NCBI GenBank assembly: GCA_033795365.1
Contig: JARYGU010000030.1
Location: 1 to 50,895, forward strand
DNA length: 50,895 nucleotides
Direction of reading: 5' to 3'
Source: JARYGU01 sp033795365
Lineage (GTDB): Bacteria; Pseudomonadota; Alphaproteobacteria; Rhizobiales; Rhizobiaceae
This document shows, one piece after another, positions 27,510 through 36,322 of this stretch. Both the position numbers and the translations under genes were made by a program. The notes under the pieces are model-generated. The model saw only the letters and a list, made by a program, of their open reading frames with translations, had not been told where the DNA came from and made no database searches. The stretch's first letter is position 1, and every line of letters starts with the position of its first letter.

Positions 27510-28246
27510 ATGAAAATCGGAATCGTCGATGCTGGAAATATCGGCGCGACTCTGGCGAGAAAACTGGTCGTCGCCGGCCATGACGTCAAAATGTCCAATT
27601 CGAAGGGACCGGATACAATCGGCGATCTCGCCCGCGATGTCGGAGCGAAAGCTGTTTCCAAGGAGGAGGCGGTTCAAGACGTCGAGGTCATTATTCTTTC
27701 GATCCCGTTCGCCAAATATCCCGATATCGCCACGCTCTTCAATAGTGTGCCTGAAGCCACCGTCATCGTCGATACCTCCGATTATTACCCGTTCCGCGAC
27801 GGCGCGATCGCCGATGTCGATGAGGGGAAGCCCGAGAGCGTTTGGGTTGGCGAGCAGATAGGCCGTCCCGTCGTCAAGGCATGGAATGCCGTACTCGCTG
27901 CGACGCTGGCAGGAAAGGGGCAGCCGAGCGAAGCATCTGGACGTATCGCGATTCCTATCGCGGGTGACGATAAAAATGCCAAGGCCACAGCCATGGAACT
28001 GGTGGAGGCCACCGGCTTCGAAGCGCTGGACTCCGGAAGTCTCGCCGATTCCTGGCGACAGCAGCTTGGCACCCCGGCCTATTGTACGGAACTGACGCGG
28101 ACGAGCTGAAATCGGCGCTGCAGTCGGCCGACCGGTATCGTGCGCCCAGCAACCGCGATGCCCTGCTTAAGGAATTCATGGCGGCTGGCAAGCTGACCCA
28201 CGAAGAGACCGTCGCGCGTAATCGCGCGGCAACTACGCCTCGATAG
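27510..28246 (+). pseudogene. F420/NADP-type oxidoreductase, C-terminal frameshift
   Basis: A protein of the NADPH-dependent F420 reductase/NADP oxidoreductase family, with the Rossmann start KIGIVDAGNIGATLARKLVV, then SNSKGPDTIGDLARDVGAKA and AWNAVLAATLAG. The open frame stops at 28109, but from about 28093 the family-like tail (DADELKSALQSADRYRAP, then LTHEETVARNRAA) continues in another frame to TAG at 28244-28246. One missing base explains this. The shift affects only the last 50 residues. An upstream GTG at 27447 is possible; the ATG at 27510 is the family start. It probably shares the RND transcript. Confidence 0.65.
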
Positions 28247-28255
28247 CGCGGGCAA

Positions 28256-29155
28256 TCAAGCTGTCTCTCGTTTCGTAGGCTCCGAGCTCGCTCTCGCCTT
28301 TTCGAGATGGTTTGTCATCAGCTCGGCTGCGCGGATACGATCACCCTCCTGCAAAGCGGTGACGATGCGCAAGTGCTCCTGGCACCATTCGCGCACGCGC
28401 CGCCCGTTATTGTAGCTGGCGAATTCCAGGAGGCGGCGCAGGCGGTTCTGGTGTTGAATCGACTGGAGAAGGAACGTGTTGCCCGAGCATTCTGCGATCG
28501 TCTCGTGAAAGCTGGCGTCAAGCTCGAACAATTGCCGGGCCGGGAGACTGTTGAAGTCCGGCCGCGCCAAGAGGTTCAGGTGCTCCAGACGGATATGCTC
28601 GAGGGCTGCCGGATGCGCCCGGAAGCTTTCCATCAATATTCCAGCGGGCTCGATGACATGCCGAAATTCGTAGCTGGCGTCCAGCGCGAACTTGTTGTCG
28701 AGCGTCGGCTGGAACGTCCAATTGCGACCCGGACCCCGCGTGATCAAGCCGTCGGCCATGAGTGCAGATAGCGTTTTCTGAAGGACACTGCGGTCGACGC
28801 CGTATCTGCGCGAAATCTCGGTCTGGCTGACCATCTCGCCGAGCTGGTGCGTCAGCCGATCTTCGACAATGCGGGCATAAAGGTCCTGCTGCGGCGAACT
28901 GGGGACCTCCACCTCCGCCCGTCCGAGCTCTTCGGCTCCGATTTTCATGAAGAAGCCCTTGTTCCTGCGGGCCTCGACCACGCCTCGTTCCTCCAGCAGC
29001 ATCAGTGCGGCTCGGATCGGCGTGCGGGATACCTGGAGCATGTCGGCAAGTTGCTGCTCGCGCAGATGATAATCGGCGTGGAACCGCGAGGCGCGGGCCA
29101 GTTCGATAATGCGATTGGCGAGGAGATATCGATTTTGACGAGGATTCTTGTCCAT
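28256..29155 (-). CDS. GntR-family regulator of the ABC/catabolic locus
   Basis: A 299-residue GntR regulator. A first winged helix (FHADYHLREQQLADMLQVSR then TPIRAALMLLEERGVVEARR) is followed by a second, partial wHTH (EISRRYGVDRSVLQKTLSAL) and a C-terminal FadR-type (FCD) helical domain with ASFHETIAECSGNTFLLQSI. The double-wHTH layout is less usual. It diverges from the ABC transporter operon. ATTGTAC sites lie in both promoter regions. The start at 29155 was chosen as the first family-like Met; 29212 is possible. Confidence 0.8.
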   Translation of the reverse strand: MDKNPRQNRYLLANRIIELARASRFHADYHLREQQLADMLQVSRTPIRAALMLLEERGVVEARRNKGFFMKIGAEELGRAEVEVPSSPQQDLYARIVEDRLTHQLGEMVSQTEISRRYGVDRSVLQKTLSALMADGLITRGPGRNWTFQPTLDNKFALDASYEFRHVIEPAGILMESFRAHPAALEHIRLEHLNLLARPDFNSLPARQLFELDASFHETIAECSGNTFLLQSIQHQNRLRRLLEFASYNNGRRVREWCQEHLRIVTALQEGDRIRAAELMTNHLEKARASSEPTKRETA

Positions 29156-29164
29156 GGCGAGAAA

Positions 29165-29171
29165 ATTGTAC
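29165..29171. promoter_or_regulatory. ATTGTAC site near the GntR start
   Basis: A copy of the heptamer ATTGTAC, 10 bp upstream of the chosen GntR start codon. The same heptamer occurs at the ABC operon promoter (29364-29370) and at 37638-37644. Possible autoregulatory operator; sequence evidence only. Confidence 0.35.
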
Positions 29172-29344
29172 TGTTGATTGCCTATCATACAGGCACGGTG
29201 CATATTTTTCAAACTTCTCGCTCCTGCCTTTGCACAGTTTTACACCCTGCACGGAATAAGGAAAGAGGAAATTCTCGAGGAATCGCCGGTATAATGAGGC
29301 TGATACATGGGAATCCGGCTTTCATCTTCCCGGCACAAAGCGGG

Positions 29345-29373
29345 TTGACGGGTTTGGTTTGAAATTGTACAAC
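29345..29373 (+). promoter_or_regulatory. Promoter and GntR operator of the ABC operon
   Basis: TTGACG (29345-29350) and TACAAC (29368-29373) are separated by 17 bp. The palindrome TTGTACAA (29365-29372) covers the -10 element, the right place for repression by the divergent FadR-type regulator. The message would have a leader of about 80 nt before the binding-protein gene. Confidence 0.5.
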
Positions 29374-29461
29374 TAGATAAATTAAAAACAATGAGGCCGC
29401 CGTCAAGGCGCCCGAGGTCTGCAAATCGACGCTCCTGCAAACATGAATGGGGAACTTCCGA

Positions 29462-30286
29462 ATGAATCGTATTTTTCGAACCCTTCTTCTCGCAACCGCA
29501 TCGCTGGCGGTGACCGTTTTTTCCGGCCCGGCGGCCGCTCAGTCTCTCGACGGCGTCAAACTCGTCGAATCAGGCAAGCTGACCTACGGCGTGGCAGCCA
29601 GTTTTGCGCCGTTCGAATATGTGCACGACGGCAAGCTGACGGGCTTTGACATCGATTTCATTCAGGGGCTTGCCGAGAAGCTCAAGGTCGAGCCTTCGGC
29701 GATGAACATGGAGTTCAAGGGGCTTATCCCGGCCCTCCAGGGCGGGCGCATCGATATCATCAACTCCGCCATGTACATCAATGCGGACCGTTCCAAGCAG
29801 GTCGATTTCGTGCCGTATCTGGAAATCGGCAACAATGTCATGGTTCAGGCGGGCAATCCCCAGGGCATTACAGGCCGTGACGACACGATCTGCGGCAAGA
29901 CCGTCGCGGTGACGCTGGGCGGGATTTCGGAGAGCCAGGCGCGCGCCGACGGCGAGCGCTGCAAGGCCGCAGGCCTCGGAGAAGTGAAGGTGCTCACGCT
30001 GCCCACCGCGCAGGACAGCGCGCTTTCCTTAAGTCAGGGCCGTGCCGACGCAAACTACGAGAGCACGCCGGGCGCCATCATGGCCCTTGAAAAGATGCCG
30101 GGCGTCTTCGAGATCGCGGGCGAGCCCTTCGAGATGGACACGCAGATCGGCATCGCGACCCCGAAGGGTGCCACCGAATTGCAGGCTGCGCTTACCGCCG
30201 CCATCAAGGCGATGGTCGAAGACGGCTCCTACGACAAGCTGATCGCCAAATGGAAGCTGCCCGCGTCGGTTTCCCTGTTCGACTGA
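29462..30286 (+). CDS. Polar amino acid ABC transporter substrate-binding protein
   Basis: A 274-residue periplasmic binding protein of the His/Glu/Arg/opine family with a signal peptide (TLLLATASLAVTVFSGPAAA). Family blocks include LTYGVAASFAPFEYVHDGKL, TGFDIDFIQGLAEKL, IPALQGGRIDIINSAMYI and the later GISESQARADGERC. ATG at 29462 has GGGGA upstream. First gene of the operon; a terminator-like hairpin follows it. The ligand is probably a small amino acid derivative, not determinable here. Confidence 0.85.
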   Translation: MNRIFRTLLLATASLAVTVFSGPAAAQSLDGVKLVESGKLTYGVAASFAPFEYVHDGKLTGFDIDFIQGLAEKLKVEPSAMNMEFKGLIPALQGGRIDIINSAMYINADRSKQVDFVPYLEIGNNVMVQAGNPQGITGRDDTICGKTVAVTLGGISESQARADGERCKAAGLGEVKVLTLPTAQDSALSLSQGRADANYESTPGAIMALEKMPGVFEIAGEPFEMDTQIGIATPKGATELQAALTAAIKAMVEDGSYDKLIAKWKLPASVSLFD

Positions 30287-30299
30287 GTCCCATTGCCAT

Positions 30300-30333
30300 G
30301 CCGGAGGCTGCAGCACGCCTCCGGCGTCTTTTT
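30300..30333 (+). terminator. Intra-operon hairpin after the binding-protein gene
   Basis: Arms GCCGGAGGC (30300-30308) and GCCTCCGGC (30317-30325), loop of 8, followed by GTCTTTTT. It lies between the binding-protein and permease genes. Such partial terminators typically leave more binding protein than membrane subunits. Confidence 0.7.
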
Positions 30334-30399
30334 CGAGACCTATGCCATCATAATGCGGTTGCTGTTCCGCTCCGCCTCAAAAACAGGGAAAGCTGACTG

Positions 30400-31116
30400 A
30401 TGTCACTTGATCTGGTCTTCCAGTATCTTCTATCGCCGACCTTCTTCCACGGTGCGGCAATGACCCTGCTGATCACGATCAGCTCTCTTGTCTTCGGCTT
30501 GCTGGCGGGCTTTGTGCTGGCCCTTGTCAATCAGGTGAAATTCCCGCCGGTCAAATGGATTGCCGTGTTCTACCTCTGGCTGTTTCGCGGCACGCCGGTC
30601 TTGTTCCAGATCATCTTCATCTACAACGTGCTGCCGACCTTCGGCATTCGGCTTTCCGCCTTCGCTTCCGGCGTGATCGCGCTTTCACTGAATGAGGGCG
30701 CCTACATGGCCGAGATCATCCGCTCGGGCCTCCAGGCGATCAAGAGCGGTCAGCGGACCGCCGGCATGGCGCTCGGCATGACGAAGCTCATGGTGATGCG
30801 CTATGTCGTCCTGCCTCAGGCCGCGCGCATCATGCTGCCGCCGATCGGCAACCAGACCATCGGCATGCTCAAAACTTCAGCGCTCGTCTCGGTCATCGCC
30901 GTGGAAGAACTGCTGCTTGTTGCGAACCAGACCGCATCGGCCACCTTTCGCTATTTCGAAGCGCTGAGCGCCGCCGGCATCTACTATCTCGCGCTGACGA
31001 CCATCTTCATGGCCGGCCAGTATTGGATGGAGCGCGCGCTCGAGCCCAAACGCAGCCGTGCTCCCAAACGCTCCACCCTTTCCATCCTGTTGCAGCCTGC
31101 TGCCGAGAAGAACTGA
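30400..31116 (+). CDS. Amino acid ABC transporter permease
   Basis: A 238-residue HisM/ArtQ-type inner-membrane permease with about five membrane helices. The first is FHGAAMTLLITISSLVFGLL and the conserved VFYLWLFRGTPVLFQIIFI follows. The EAA loop is SGLQAIKSGQRTAGMALGM, which contacts the ATPase. Only one permease gene is present, so it probably works as a homodimer. It lies 113 bp after the binding-protein gene and 9 bp before the ATPase gene. Confidence 0.9.
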   Translation: MSLDLVFQYLLSPTFFHGAAMTLLITISSLVFGLLAGFVLALVNQVKFPPVKWIAVFYLWLFRGTPVLFQIIFIYNVLPTFGIRLSAFASGVIALSLNEGAYMAEIIRSGLQAIKSGQRTAGMALGMTKLMVMRYVVLPQAARIMLPPIGNQTIGMLKTSALVSVIAVEELLLVANQTASATFRYFEALSAAGIYYLALTTIFMAGQYWMERALEPKRSRAPKRSTLSILLQPAAEKN

Positions 31117-31125
31117 GGCGATCAG

Positions 31126-31866
31126 ATGAACGGTTCCGCTTTCCTCGAAGTCATCGGCGTCAACAAGCATTTCGGCCCGTTGCAGGTGCTGAAGGATTGC
31201 TCCTTCTCCGTAAACAAGGGGGAGACCGTGGTTCTGATCGGCCCCTCCGGATCCGGCAAATCCACGCTGCTGCGCTGCCTCAATCTTCTCGAGCCCCCAA
31301 GTGAAGGGTCGATCCGCTTCGAGGGCCGGGAGATCACCACGGACCTGCGCAATGCCCACAAGTTGCGTGCGCAGATCGGCATGGTGTTCCAGAATTTCGA
31401 GCTCTTCCAGCATCTCAACGCCGTCGAGAACATCATGCTGGCGCCGATGAAAGTGCTGGGCTACTCGCGCCTCGACGCGCACGACCTGGCGGTCGATCTC
31501 TTGACGAAGGTTCATATTCCCGATCGCGCCGATCACCTGCCGGACGAATTGTCCGGCGGCCAGCAGCAGCGTGTCGCCATTGCCCGCGCGCTGGCGATGA
31601 AGCCCAAGCTGATGCTCTACGATGAGCCGACCTCGGCGCTCGATCCGGAAATGATCCGCGAGGTGCTCGACGTCATGACCGAGCTTGCCGCCGATGGCAT
31701 CACGTCGGTCTGCGTGACGCATGAAATGGGATTCGCGCGCCGGGCGGCGGACCGGATCATTTTCATGGAGCGGGGGTCCATCATCGAGAACGAGCCGAGC
31801 GACGTGTTCTTTAGCGGCGAGGCCAGCGAGCGAGCCCGGCAGTTTCTCAACCAAATCCTGCACTGA
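31126..31866 (+). CDS. Amino acid ABC transporter ATPase
   Basis: A 246-residue ATPase of the GlnQ/HisP type. Walker A is LIGPSGSGKSTLLRCLN, the Q-loop GMVFQNFELFQHL, the signature DELSGGQQQRVAIARAL, Walker B LMLYDEPTSALDP, and the switch His lies in VCVTHEMGFARRAADR. It powers uptake through the permease encoded just upstream. The catabolic genes follow directly, so uptake and breakdown appear to be one operon. Confidence 0.92.
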   Translation: MNGSAFLEVIGVNKHFGPLQVLKDCSFSVNKGETVVLIGPSGSGKSTLLRCLNLLEPPSEGSIRFEGREITTDLRNAHKLRAQIGMVFQNFELFQHLNAVENIMLAPMKVLGYSRLDAHDLAVDLLTKVHIPDRADHLPDELSGGQQQRVAIARALAMKPKLMLYDEPTSALDPEMIREVLDVMTELAADGITSVCVTHEMGFARRAADRIIFMERGSIIENEPSDVFFSGEASERARQFLNQILH

Positions 31867-31893
31867 GCCGTAGGTTTTCAGGGAAAGTACGAC

Positions 31894-33051
31894 ATGAATT
31901 TCCATCCCGATGCCTCTCGCATGAAGCGCGAGCTGGCCGAACTCGTCGCGATCAACTCCGAAAACCCGCCTGGCGGCGAGGGAGCGGTCGCGCATTGGAT
32001 CCGCCACAGGCTCGCACCGATGGGTTTCGACGTCGCGTTGGTCGAATATGCGCCGGGCCGCTTCAACGTCGAAGCCCGGCTGGCAAACGGACCAGGTCCC
32101 GTTTTCGCCCTCAATACCCACATGGACACGGTGCCGGCAGGCGACGGCTGGACGTCGGACGCCTTCACCCTGACCGAGCGTGACGGCCGGCTCTATGGCC
32201 GCGGCAGCTGCGATTGCAAGGGACCGCTGGCCGCCATGATCGAGGCTGCGCGCATGCTGGCCGCCGAGAAGCAGGCCTGGTCGGGGACGCTGATGGCCGT
32301 GTTCACCGGTGACGAGGAGGTGGCGAGCGCGGGCGCCCGCCACTATGCGGCGTCGAAGCCGAAGATCGACGCCGTCGTGGTGGGAGAACCGACGGGAAAC
32401 GCCTGCTTCTCCGCTCACAAGGGTTCGTTCCGTCCCGTCGTGCGGGTGTCGGGCAAGGCGGCGCATTCCGGCAGCCCGCATCTCGGCGAGAATGCGATCT
32501 TCCGCGCGGCGGAACTCATGCCGCTTCTGGCGGCCTTCCATAACGATGTGCTGGCGCACCGTAGCCATCCGCTCGTCGGCAATCCGAGCCTGACGGTGAC
32601 GCGGATCAAGGGCGGACACGCAGACAACGTCATCCCTGCCGAATGCGAGTTGCTGCTCGACCGCCGTCTGATACCAGGCGAGACGGATGCCGGCGCCGAG
32701 GCGGAGATTCGCGCGCTTCTGGCCGATGCCGAGAAGAGATACGGCATTCGCGCCGAGATCGCCGGTTATCACGCCACGACGGGCGGGGCGACCGACACGC
32801 CGGAAACAGCGCCCGTCGTACAGGCCGCGATCCACGCCTGCCGGGCGGCAGGCGTGGGAGAGCCTGGTCCGTTCGGCTTTCAGGGGGCCTGCGATCTCGT
32901 GCATTTCATCGAGGCCGGGGCACAAGGCGTGGTGATCGGTGCCGGTGACATCCGCGTCGCCCATCGTCCGGACGAGTTCGTGCCGGCGGACGAATTCATC
33001 GCCAGTGCGGCGATCTATGCCGATGTCGCACGGCGCATCCTGAAGGTCTGA
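31894..33051 (+). CDS. M20-family deacylase (ArgE/DapE-like)
   Basis: A 385-residue M20 metallohydrolase. Zinc-site segments are intact: FALNTHMDTVPAGDGW (His and Asp), GRGSCDCKGPLAAMIEAAR (bridging Asp), VFTGDEEVASAGARHY (general-base Glu-Glu) and, in the lid domain, HKGSFRPVVRVSGKAAHSGS. The family removes acyl groups from N-acyl amino acids. It follows the ABC ATPase by 27 bp and precedes the enolase-superfamily gene by 2 bp, so it acts in the same pathway. The exact N-acyl substrate is unknown. Confidence 0.85.
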   Translation: MNFHPDASRMKRELAELVAINSENPPGGEGAVAHWIRHRLAPMGFDVALVEYAPGRFNVEARLANGPGPVFALNTHMDTVPAGDGWTSDAFTLTERDGRLYGRGSCDCKGPLAAMIEAARMLAAEKQAWSGTLMAVFTGDEEVASAGARHYAASKPKIDAVVVGEPTGNACFSAHKGSFRPVVRVSGKAAHSGSPHLGENAIFRAAELMPLLAAFHNDVLAHRSHPLVGNPSLTVTRIKGGHADNVIPAECELLLDRRLIPGETDAGAEAEIRALLADAEKRYGIRAEIAGYHATTGGATDTPETAPVVQAAIHACRAAGVGEPGPFGFQGACDLVHFIEAGAQGVVIGAGDIRVAHRPDEFVPADEFIASAAIYADVARRILKV

Positions 33052-33053
33052 TC

Positions 33054-34145
33054 ATGGAACTGCGCCTTTACCGCAGCATGCTGACCTATGCCGACCTGAC
33101 GGTGCATACCGCAAGCTCCGGGCCTGTGGGAGGCTTGGACACGCTGCATCTCGAACTTGCCGATGGCCAGCATCGCGCAGTCGGCGAGGTGCGCATCAAC
33201 TGCGCCTATCTGAACGGCTATGAGCCGGATTATCTGCTGGAGCGCGTGCGCAGGGCGATCGGGGATTTCGACTGGGAGGCTTCGCCGGAAGCGCTTCGCG
33301 CCGACGTTGCGGCGAGCAAGCTGCCCGCGCCGGTGCGGATGCTGTTCGACATCGCGCTCTGGGACCTGAGCGCCAGACGTGCAGGATTGCCGCTTGCTCA
33401 CCTTCTGGCAGGCGAGGTGAGGCCGCTTTCACACGCCACGAACCAGACGCTGTTCCTGTCGGGAGACGAAGCATTCGACCTGCAGGTGGCGCGCTATGTG
33501 TCCCGCGGCTTCCGTGATTTGAAGCTGCGCGTTGGACAGGACATCGAGGCCGATCGCGCCCGCCACGCGCGTATCCGTGCTGCTTATGGCGAAGGCGTCA
33601 AACTCGCCGCCGACGCGAATGGCGCCTGGACGGCGGCTGATGCTCCCGCACGGCTCGAGGCATTGGCGCCCTATGGGCTTGCCTATGTGGAGCAACCGAT
33701 TCCGGCTGGTGACTGGAATGCGATGACGCAGCTGGCAGCATCCGCACCGATGCCGGTGATGCTGGATGAGAGCCTGGCTGCGGGGGCTGACGTAGAGGCC
33801 TTGATCGCGCGCCGCGAAGCGGCGGCAGGCAGGCTTCAGGGGCATCTGAAGCTCATCAAGCTCGGTGGCCTGACGCCGGTGCTCGCTGCCGCCCGTGCCC
33901 TCGGGAATGCGGGCATTTCCTTCATGATCGGTCAGATGAACGAGGGTGCCGTCGCCACGGCGGCGGCGTTGCACCTGGCCGTGGCGACGCGCCCCCTCCA
34001 TGCCGAGCTCTACGGCGCGGACGGGCTCGTCAACGATCCGGCCGAAGGATTGACCTATGCGGATGGGCTGGTCGCCGTCCGCGAGGCTCCGGGCCTCGGA
34101 CTGAATTTCCGGGCGCTTTCCGCGCCCATTTCCCTGGGAGAATGA
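33054..34145 (+). CDS. Enolase-superfamily enzyme (mandelate racemase/MLE type)
   Basis: A 363-residue enolase-superfamily protein. The barrel carries FRDLKLRVGQDIEADR (the Lys-x-Lys position reads KLR), metal ligands in LAADANGAWTAAD, YVEQPI and VMLDESLAAG, and the second acid-base region LIKLGGLTPVL. This is the muconate-lactonising/dipeptide-epimerase layout, abstracting a proton alpha to a carboxylate. The KLR variation makes the exact reaction unsure: epimerase, racemase or dehydratase. It lies within 2 bp of both neighbours, in a tight operon. Confidence 0.8.
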   Translation: MELRLYRSMLTYADLTVHTASSGPVGGLDTLHLELADGQHRAVGEVRINCAYLNGYEPDYLLERVRRAIGDFDWEASPEALRADVAASKLPAPVRMLFDIALWDLSARRAGLPLAHLLAGEVRPLSHATNQTLFLSGDEAFDLQVARYVSRGFRDLKLRVGQDIEADRARHARIRAAYGEGVKLAADANGAWTAADAPARLEALAPYGLAYVEQPIPAGDWNAMTQLAASAPMPVMLDESLAAGADVEALIARREAAAGRLQGHLKLIKLGGLTPVLAAARALGNAGISFMIGQMNEGAVATAAALHLAVATRPLHAELYGADGLVNDPAEGLTYADGLVAVREAPGLGLNFRALSAPISLGE

Positions 34146-34146
34146 G

Positions 34147-35319
34147 ATGGATACCGCAGGTGTCGTGCTGGGACAGGAATCGGCCTTCCCGAAAGAGGAG
34201 TATGAAAGCAGACAGGCCCGAGCGCGCGCGGGTCTGGCGCGCGCGGGGCTCGACGCGCTGGTCATCACCGGACCTGAGAATATCTTCTACCTGACCGGTC
34301 AGCAGACGCCGGGCTACTACACTTTCCAGGCACTGGTGCTGCCGGCGGAGGGCGATCCGGTGTTCGTGATCCGCCAGCTCGAATATTTCAACTTCATCGC
34401 GAACACCTTCATTGCCGATGCCGAGGTCTATCAGGACAGCGAGGATCCGATCGGTTTCCTGATGAAGGTGATCGCGCGCAAGGGCCTTTCCGGCAAGCGC
34501 GTCGCGATCGACAAGCGTGGCTGGTTCCTGCCCATCGCCGTCTACGAGACGCTCCAGTCAGCTCTGGGTACGGTCCACGACGGCGCGGGCATCGTCGAGG
34601 CGCTGCGGGCCGTCAAATCGCCGCTGGAGGTGGAAAAGCTGGAGAAGGCGGCCTCCTATGTGGATGCAGGCATGCGGGCGGGCCTTGCCGCCGTAAAGCC
34701 GGGCGCGTCCGACAACGATCTGGTGGCGGCGATGATGGAGGCCGCGATACGGGCGGGCTCCGAATATATGGGCATGGAACCGCTCGTCTCCACCGGCCGC
34801 CGCACGGGCGTGCCGCACGGCACCTGGCGGCGCACGCCGCTTTCGGCCAATGATCCCGCTTTTCTCGAAATGGCGGGCGTGCACGACCGGTACCATGCCG
34901 CGTTGATGCGCTCCGCCTGGGTCGGACCCGTGCCGCGCGAGGCCGAGGAAATGATGACGGTTTGCCAGGAGGCGCTTGCCGCCGCCCTTGCGGAAGTGAG
35001 GCCCGGCGTCGCATGCGAGGTGCCGCACATCGCATGCCAGAAAGTCATCGACGCGGCCGGCTATACCGATAATTTCCGCAAGCGCCTCGGTTATTCGGTC
35101 GGCATCTCCTTTGCCCCGGACTGGGGCGAGGGGGCGATCCTCTCGCTCAATACCGGCGTCAAGACCGAGCTCCAACCCGGCATGACGTTCCATCTCCCGC
35201 CGGCGCTCCGGATCTACGGTCGCTTTACCGTCGGCGTCTCGGAAACCATCGTCGTGACGGAAACCGGCTGGCGCCAACTCGGCTCCGTGCCGCGCGATCT
35301 CACCCGCGTCGACGCCTAA
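34147..35319 (+). CDS. M24-family hydrolase, degenerate metal site (ectoine-hydrolase-like)
   Basis: A 390-residue creatinase/prolidase-fold protein: N-terminal domain with ALVITGPENIFYLTGQQTPG, C-terminal pita-bread fold. The usual dimetal segment is replaced by LEMAGVHDRYHAALMRSAWV, the usual His region reads LGYSVGISFAPDWGEGAI, and the EPG segment reads TFHLPPALRIYG. Most of the five metal ligands are therefore lost. Similar changes are seen in the ectoine hydrolase DoeA group, which opens a cyclic amidine. An analogous ring-opening or amide hydrolysis is a reasonable guess. Confidence 0.75.
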   Translation: MDTAGVVLGQESAFPKEEYESRQARARAGLARAGLDALVITGPENIFYLTGQQTPGYYTFQALVLPAEGDPVFVIRQLEYFNFIANTFIADAEVYQDSEDPIGFLMKVIARKGLSGKRVAIDKRGWFLPIAVYETLQSALGTVHDGAGIVEALRAVKSPLEVEKLEKAASYVDAGMRAGLAAVKPGASDNDLVAAMMEAAIRAGSEYMGMEPLVSTGRRTGVPHGTWRRTPLSANDPAFLEMAGVHDRYHAALMRSAWVGPVPREAEEMMTVCQEALAAALAEVRPGVACEVPHIACQKVIDAAGYTDNFRKRLGYSVGISFAPDWGEGAILSLNTGVKTELQPGMTFHLPPALRIYGRFTVGVSETIVVTETGWRQLGSVPRDLTRVDA

Positions 35320-35342
35320 CCCAATAAAAAAGGAGATTTCCC

Positions 35343-36266
35343 ATGAAGGACAGGGAAGAGGCGCGCGCGCGCCTGAAGGGTATTTTCAACATCACCATGA
35401 CCCCCTTTGCGAAGGACGGTGCGCTGGACAAGGCGGGGCTTGCCCGCAATGTCGAGCGGGTGATCGCGCTCGGCTACGATGGGGTGCTCATCGGCGGCAC
35501 CTATGGCGAATTCCCGACCATGACCGTCGCCGAACGGGCCGAGATTTTCACCCATGTCATGGACGTGATCGGCGACCGCATTCCGGCGATGCTGTGCTCG
35601 GCGGGTTCCGACCCGCGCGACGTCTATGAGCTGACGAAGCTTGCCGGCGACCTCGGCGGCGTGCCGATGGTCACCGCGCCATATGTTTCGGAGATTACCG
35701 ACGATCAGATCGTCGAGTTCTTCCACGACGTTGCGCCGCTATCGAAGACAGGGATCATCATCTATAACGCGCCGGGCATCGGCATCACGCTTTCGCCTGC
35801 TCTGATCGATCGCCTGGCCGATATCGACGGCATGGTCGGCCTGAAGCAGGGGGATCTCAATCCGGCTGCTATCGACCGCATCGCGCATGACATGCGCGGG
35901 CGGGTCCAGACCTTCTGCGCCTCGGATCTCGCCTTCCTCGGTCCCGTCATGGCCGGCTTCGACGGCTTTTCGACGACCAACAGCGGCGCCCTGCCGGAAC
36001 TCATTCTTGCGACCTACCGCGCTCTGGAAGCGGGCGATGCGCCGACGGCTCGCGAATTGCATGCGCTCTGGTACGACTACCGTGCCCTTGCCCGCGCACA
36101 TGGCCAGCCGCAGCTTGTGAAGGCGGCGATGAACATGCGCGGCTTCGACGGCGGTTCCGTCCGCCTGCCGCTGCGCGACATCCCCGCGGCGGTGGAGCCG
36201 AAGCTGCGTGCAGTGCTCGAGACGCTGGCGGCGGACTCTCGCACCGGCCTCAAGCTGGCGGCTTGA
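35343..36266 (+). CDS. Dihydrodipicolinate synthase-family aldolase/lyase
   Basis: A 307-residue DapA/NAL-family TIM barrel. The Schiff-base lysine is in MVGLKQGDLNPAAI and the partner tyrosine in GIIIYNAPGIGITLS. The pyruvate-binding loop reads LIGGTYGEFPTMTVAERAEI in place of the usual GTTGE. The family makes or splits carbon-carbon bonds of 2-keto acids. It is the last gene before a strong terminator, and the AAGGAGA just before the ATG is a good ribosome site. It probably handles the keto acid produced downstream of the aminotransferase step. Confidence 0.85.
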   Translation: MKDREEARARLKGIFNITMTPFAKDGALDKAGLARNVERVIALGYDGVLIGGTYGEFPTMTVAERAEIFTHVMDVIGDRIPAMLCSAGSDPRDVYELTKLAGDLGGVPMVTAPYVSEITDDQIVEFFHDVAPLSKTGIIIYNAPGIGITLSPALIDRLADIDGMVGLKQGDLNPAAIDRIAHDMRGRVQTFCASDLAFLGPVMAGFDGFSTTNSGALPELILATYRALEAGDAPTARELHALWYDYRALARAHGQPQLVKAAMNMRGFDGGSVRLPLRDIPAAVEPKLRAVLETLAADSRTGLKLAA

Positions 36267-36281
36267 TCGCCGCATGACAAA

Positions 36282-36310
36282 ATCCCGCCGCAGCCGCGGC
36301 GGGATTTTTT
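36282..36310. terminator. Intrinsic terminator, bidirectional
   Basis: Perfect 10-bp stem ATCCCGCCGC (36282-36291) and GCGGCGGGAT (36296-36305), loop AGCC, with TTTTTT after it and AAAA before it. It lies between the DapA-like gene and the convergent aminotransferase gene and would stop transcription both ways. Confidence 0.9.
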
Positions 36311-36322
36311 GTGGCTCTGCGG

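Noticed and set aside
30877..32964. 695-codon minus-strand open frame
   Set aside because: It is antisense to the permease, ATPase and M20 genes, all of which have clear family motifs.
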